Positions 63,946 to 64,000 of a stretch of 64,000 nucleotides of DNA are shown here, in pieces (positions within the stretch are counted from its first letter, which is position 1; each line of letters begins with the position of its first letter). Under the pieces are notes generated by a model that was not told the DNA's origin, did not search any database, and saw only the letters and a program-made list of their open reading frames with translations. A program made the translations under genes and the position numbers. The stretch is from Pseudomonas syringae (GTDB taxonomy: Bacteria > Pseudomonadota > Gammaproteobacteria > Pseudomonadales > Pseudomonadaceae): contig NZ_CP066265.1 of NCBI RefSeq assembly GCF_023278085.1, forward strand, positions 1,704,501 through 1,768,500, given 5' to 3'.

Positions 63946-64000
63946 ATGACCGGCACAACGCCAGACAGTAAAAACGAGCAGAAGGATAATCTGGGTTTCG
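63946..64000 (+). CDS. Start of a gene cut by the right edge
   Basis: TGGAGG then ATG at 63946 opens a frame MTGTTPDSKNEQKDNLGF that runs to the window end. A polar N-terminus of this kind often precedes membrane transporters, but 18 residues do not allow an assignment. Confidence 0.55.
   Translation, partial: MTGTTPDSKNEQKDNLGF

Overview
The window looks like chromosome of a Pseudomonas, most probably a member of the P. syringae group. The grounds are high-GC coding sequence, gene blocks whose order matches Pseudomonas core regions as I remember them (ccoNOQP-ccoG, aer-acnA-rlmM-tusA, folE-smr-isochorismatase-prmB-aroC-MFS-mtnBDC, speE-LTA synthase), and an extragenic repeat (GACGC[AG]GAG[CT]GTC...GAAATGCAT...CACGCGGAGC) that I associate with P. 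syringae. No tRNA, rRNA, CRISPR array, intact insertion sequence or prophage was seen.

Layout. 1-5.4 kb: the cbb3 oxidase operon ccoNOQP on the minus strand. Its maturation gene ccoG (cut by the window edge) is separated from ccoP by a Phd/YefM-PIN toxin-antitoxin pair with its own palindromic operator. 5.4-14.8 kb: the most accessory-looking part. Four related proteins built from Ig-like modules, all on the minus strand, surround a plus-strand autotransporter, and the gaps carry several dyads of the type TGTAGG...CCTACA. 14.8-25.7 kb: aer-type chemoreceptor, acnA, rlmM, an extragenic repeat cluster, tusA, pdxB, an MsbA-like ABC exporter, ppnP and a DEDDh exonuclease. 25.9-36.9 kb: a periplasmic solute-binding protein, a 55-residue DUF2897-type membrane protein, an ethanolamine permease behind a sigma-54-like promoter, pyrF, an oxidoreductase, an LD-carboxypeptidase, a BenE transporter, a divergent MarR/aminotransferase pair with a GST, and folE.

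37-55 kb: a tiny Gly-rich exported peptide, an Smr protein, an isochorismatase-fold hydrolase whose nucleophile Cys is Ser, prmB, aroC, the methionine salvage genes mtnB-mtnD-mtnC behind an overlapping MFS gene, a LuxR solo with an intact AHL pocket, an ankyrin protein, a ZIP transporter, speE, an LTA-synthase-like protein and an RraB-like protein. 55-64 kb: a minus-strand terminator with no gene in front of it (possible small RNA), the three-gene operon circularly permuted ATP-grasp / alpha-E / transglutaminase, a rhodanese-fold protein without cysteine, a 33-residue membrane peptide, a glutamine amidotransferase, corA, a crotonase, and small conserved proteins to the edge.

How the genes work together. 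Clear functional units are the oxidase operon, the methionine salvage operon, the MarR-controlled divergon and the ATP-grasp/alpha-E/transglutaminase operon. The best candidate for an undescribed system is the Ig-module/autotransporter island at 6.6-14.5 kb with its shared dyads; its function is not known to me and the link between its parts is inference.
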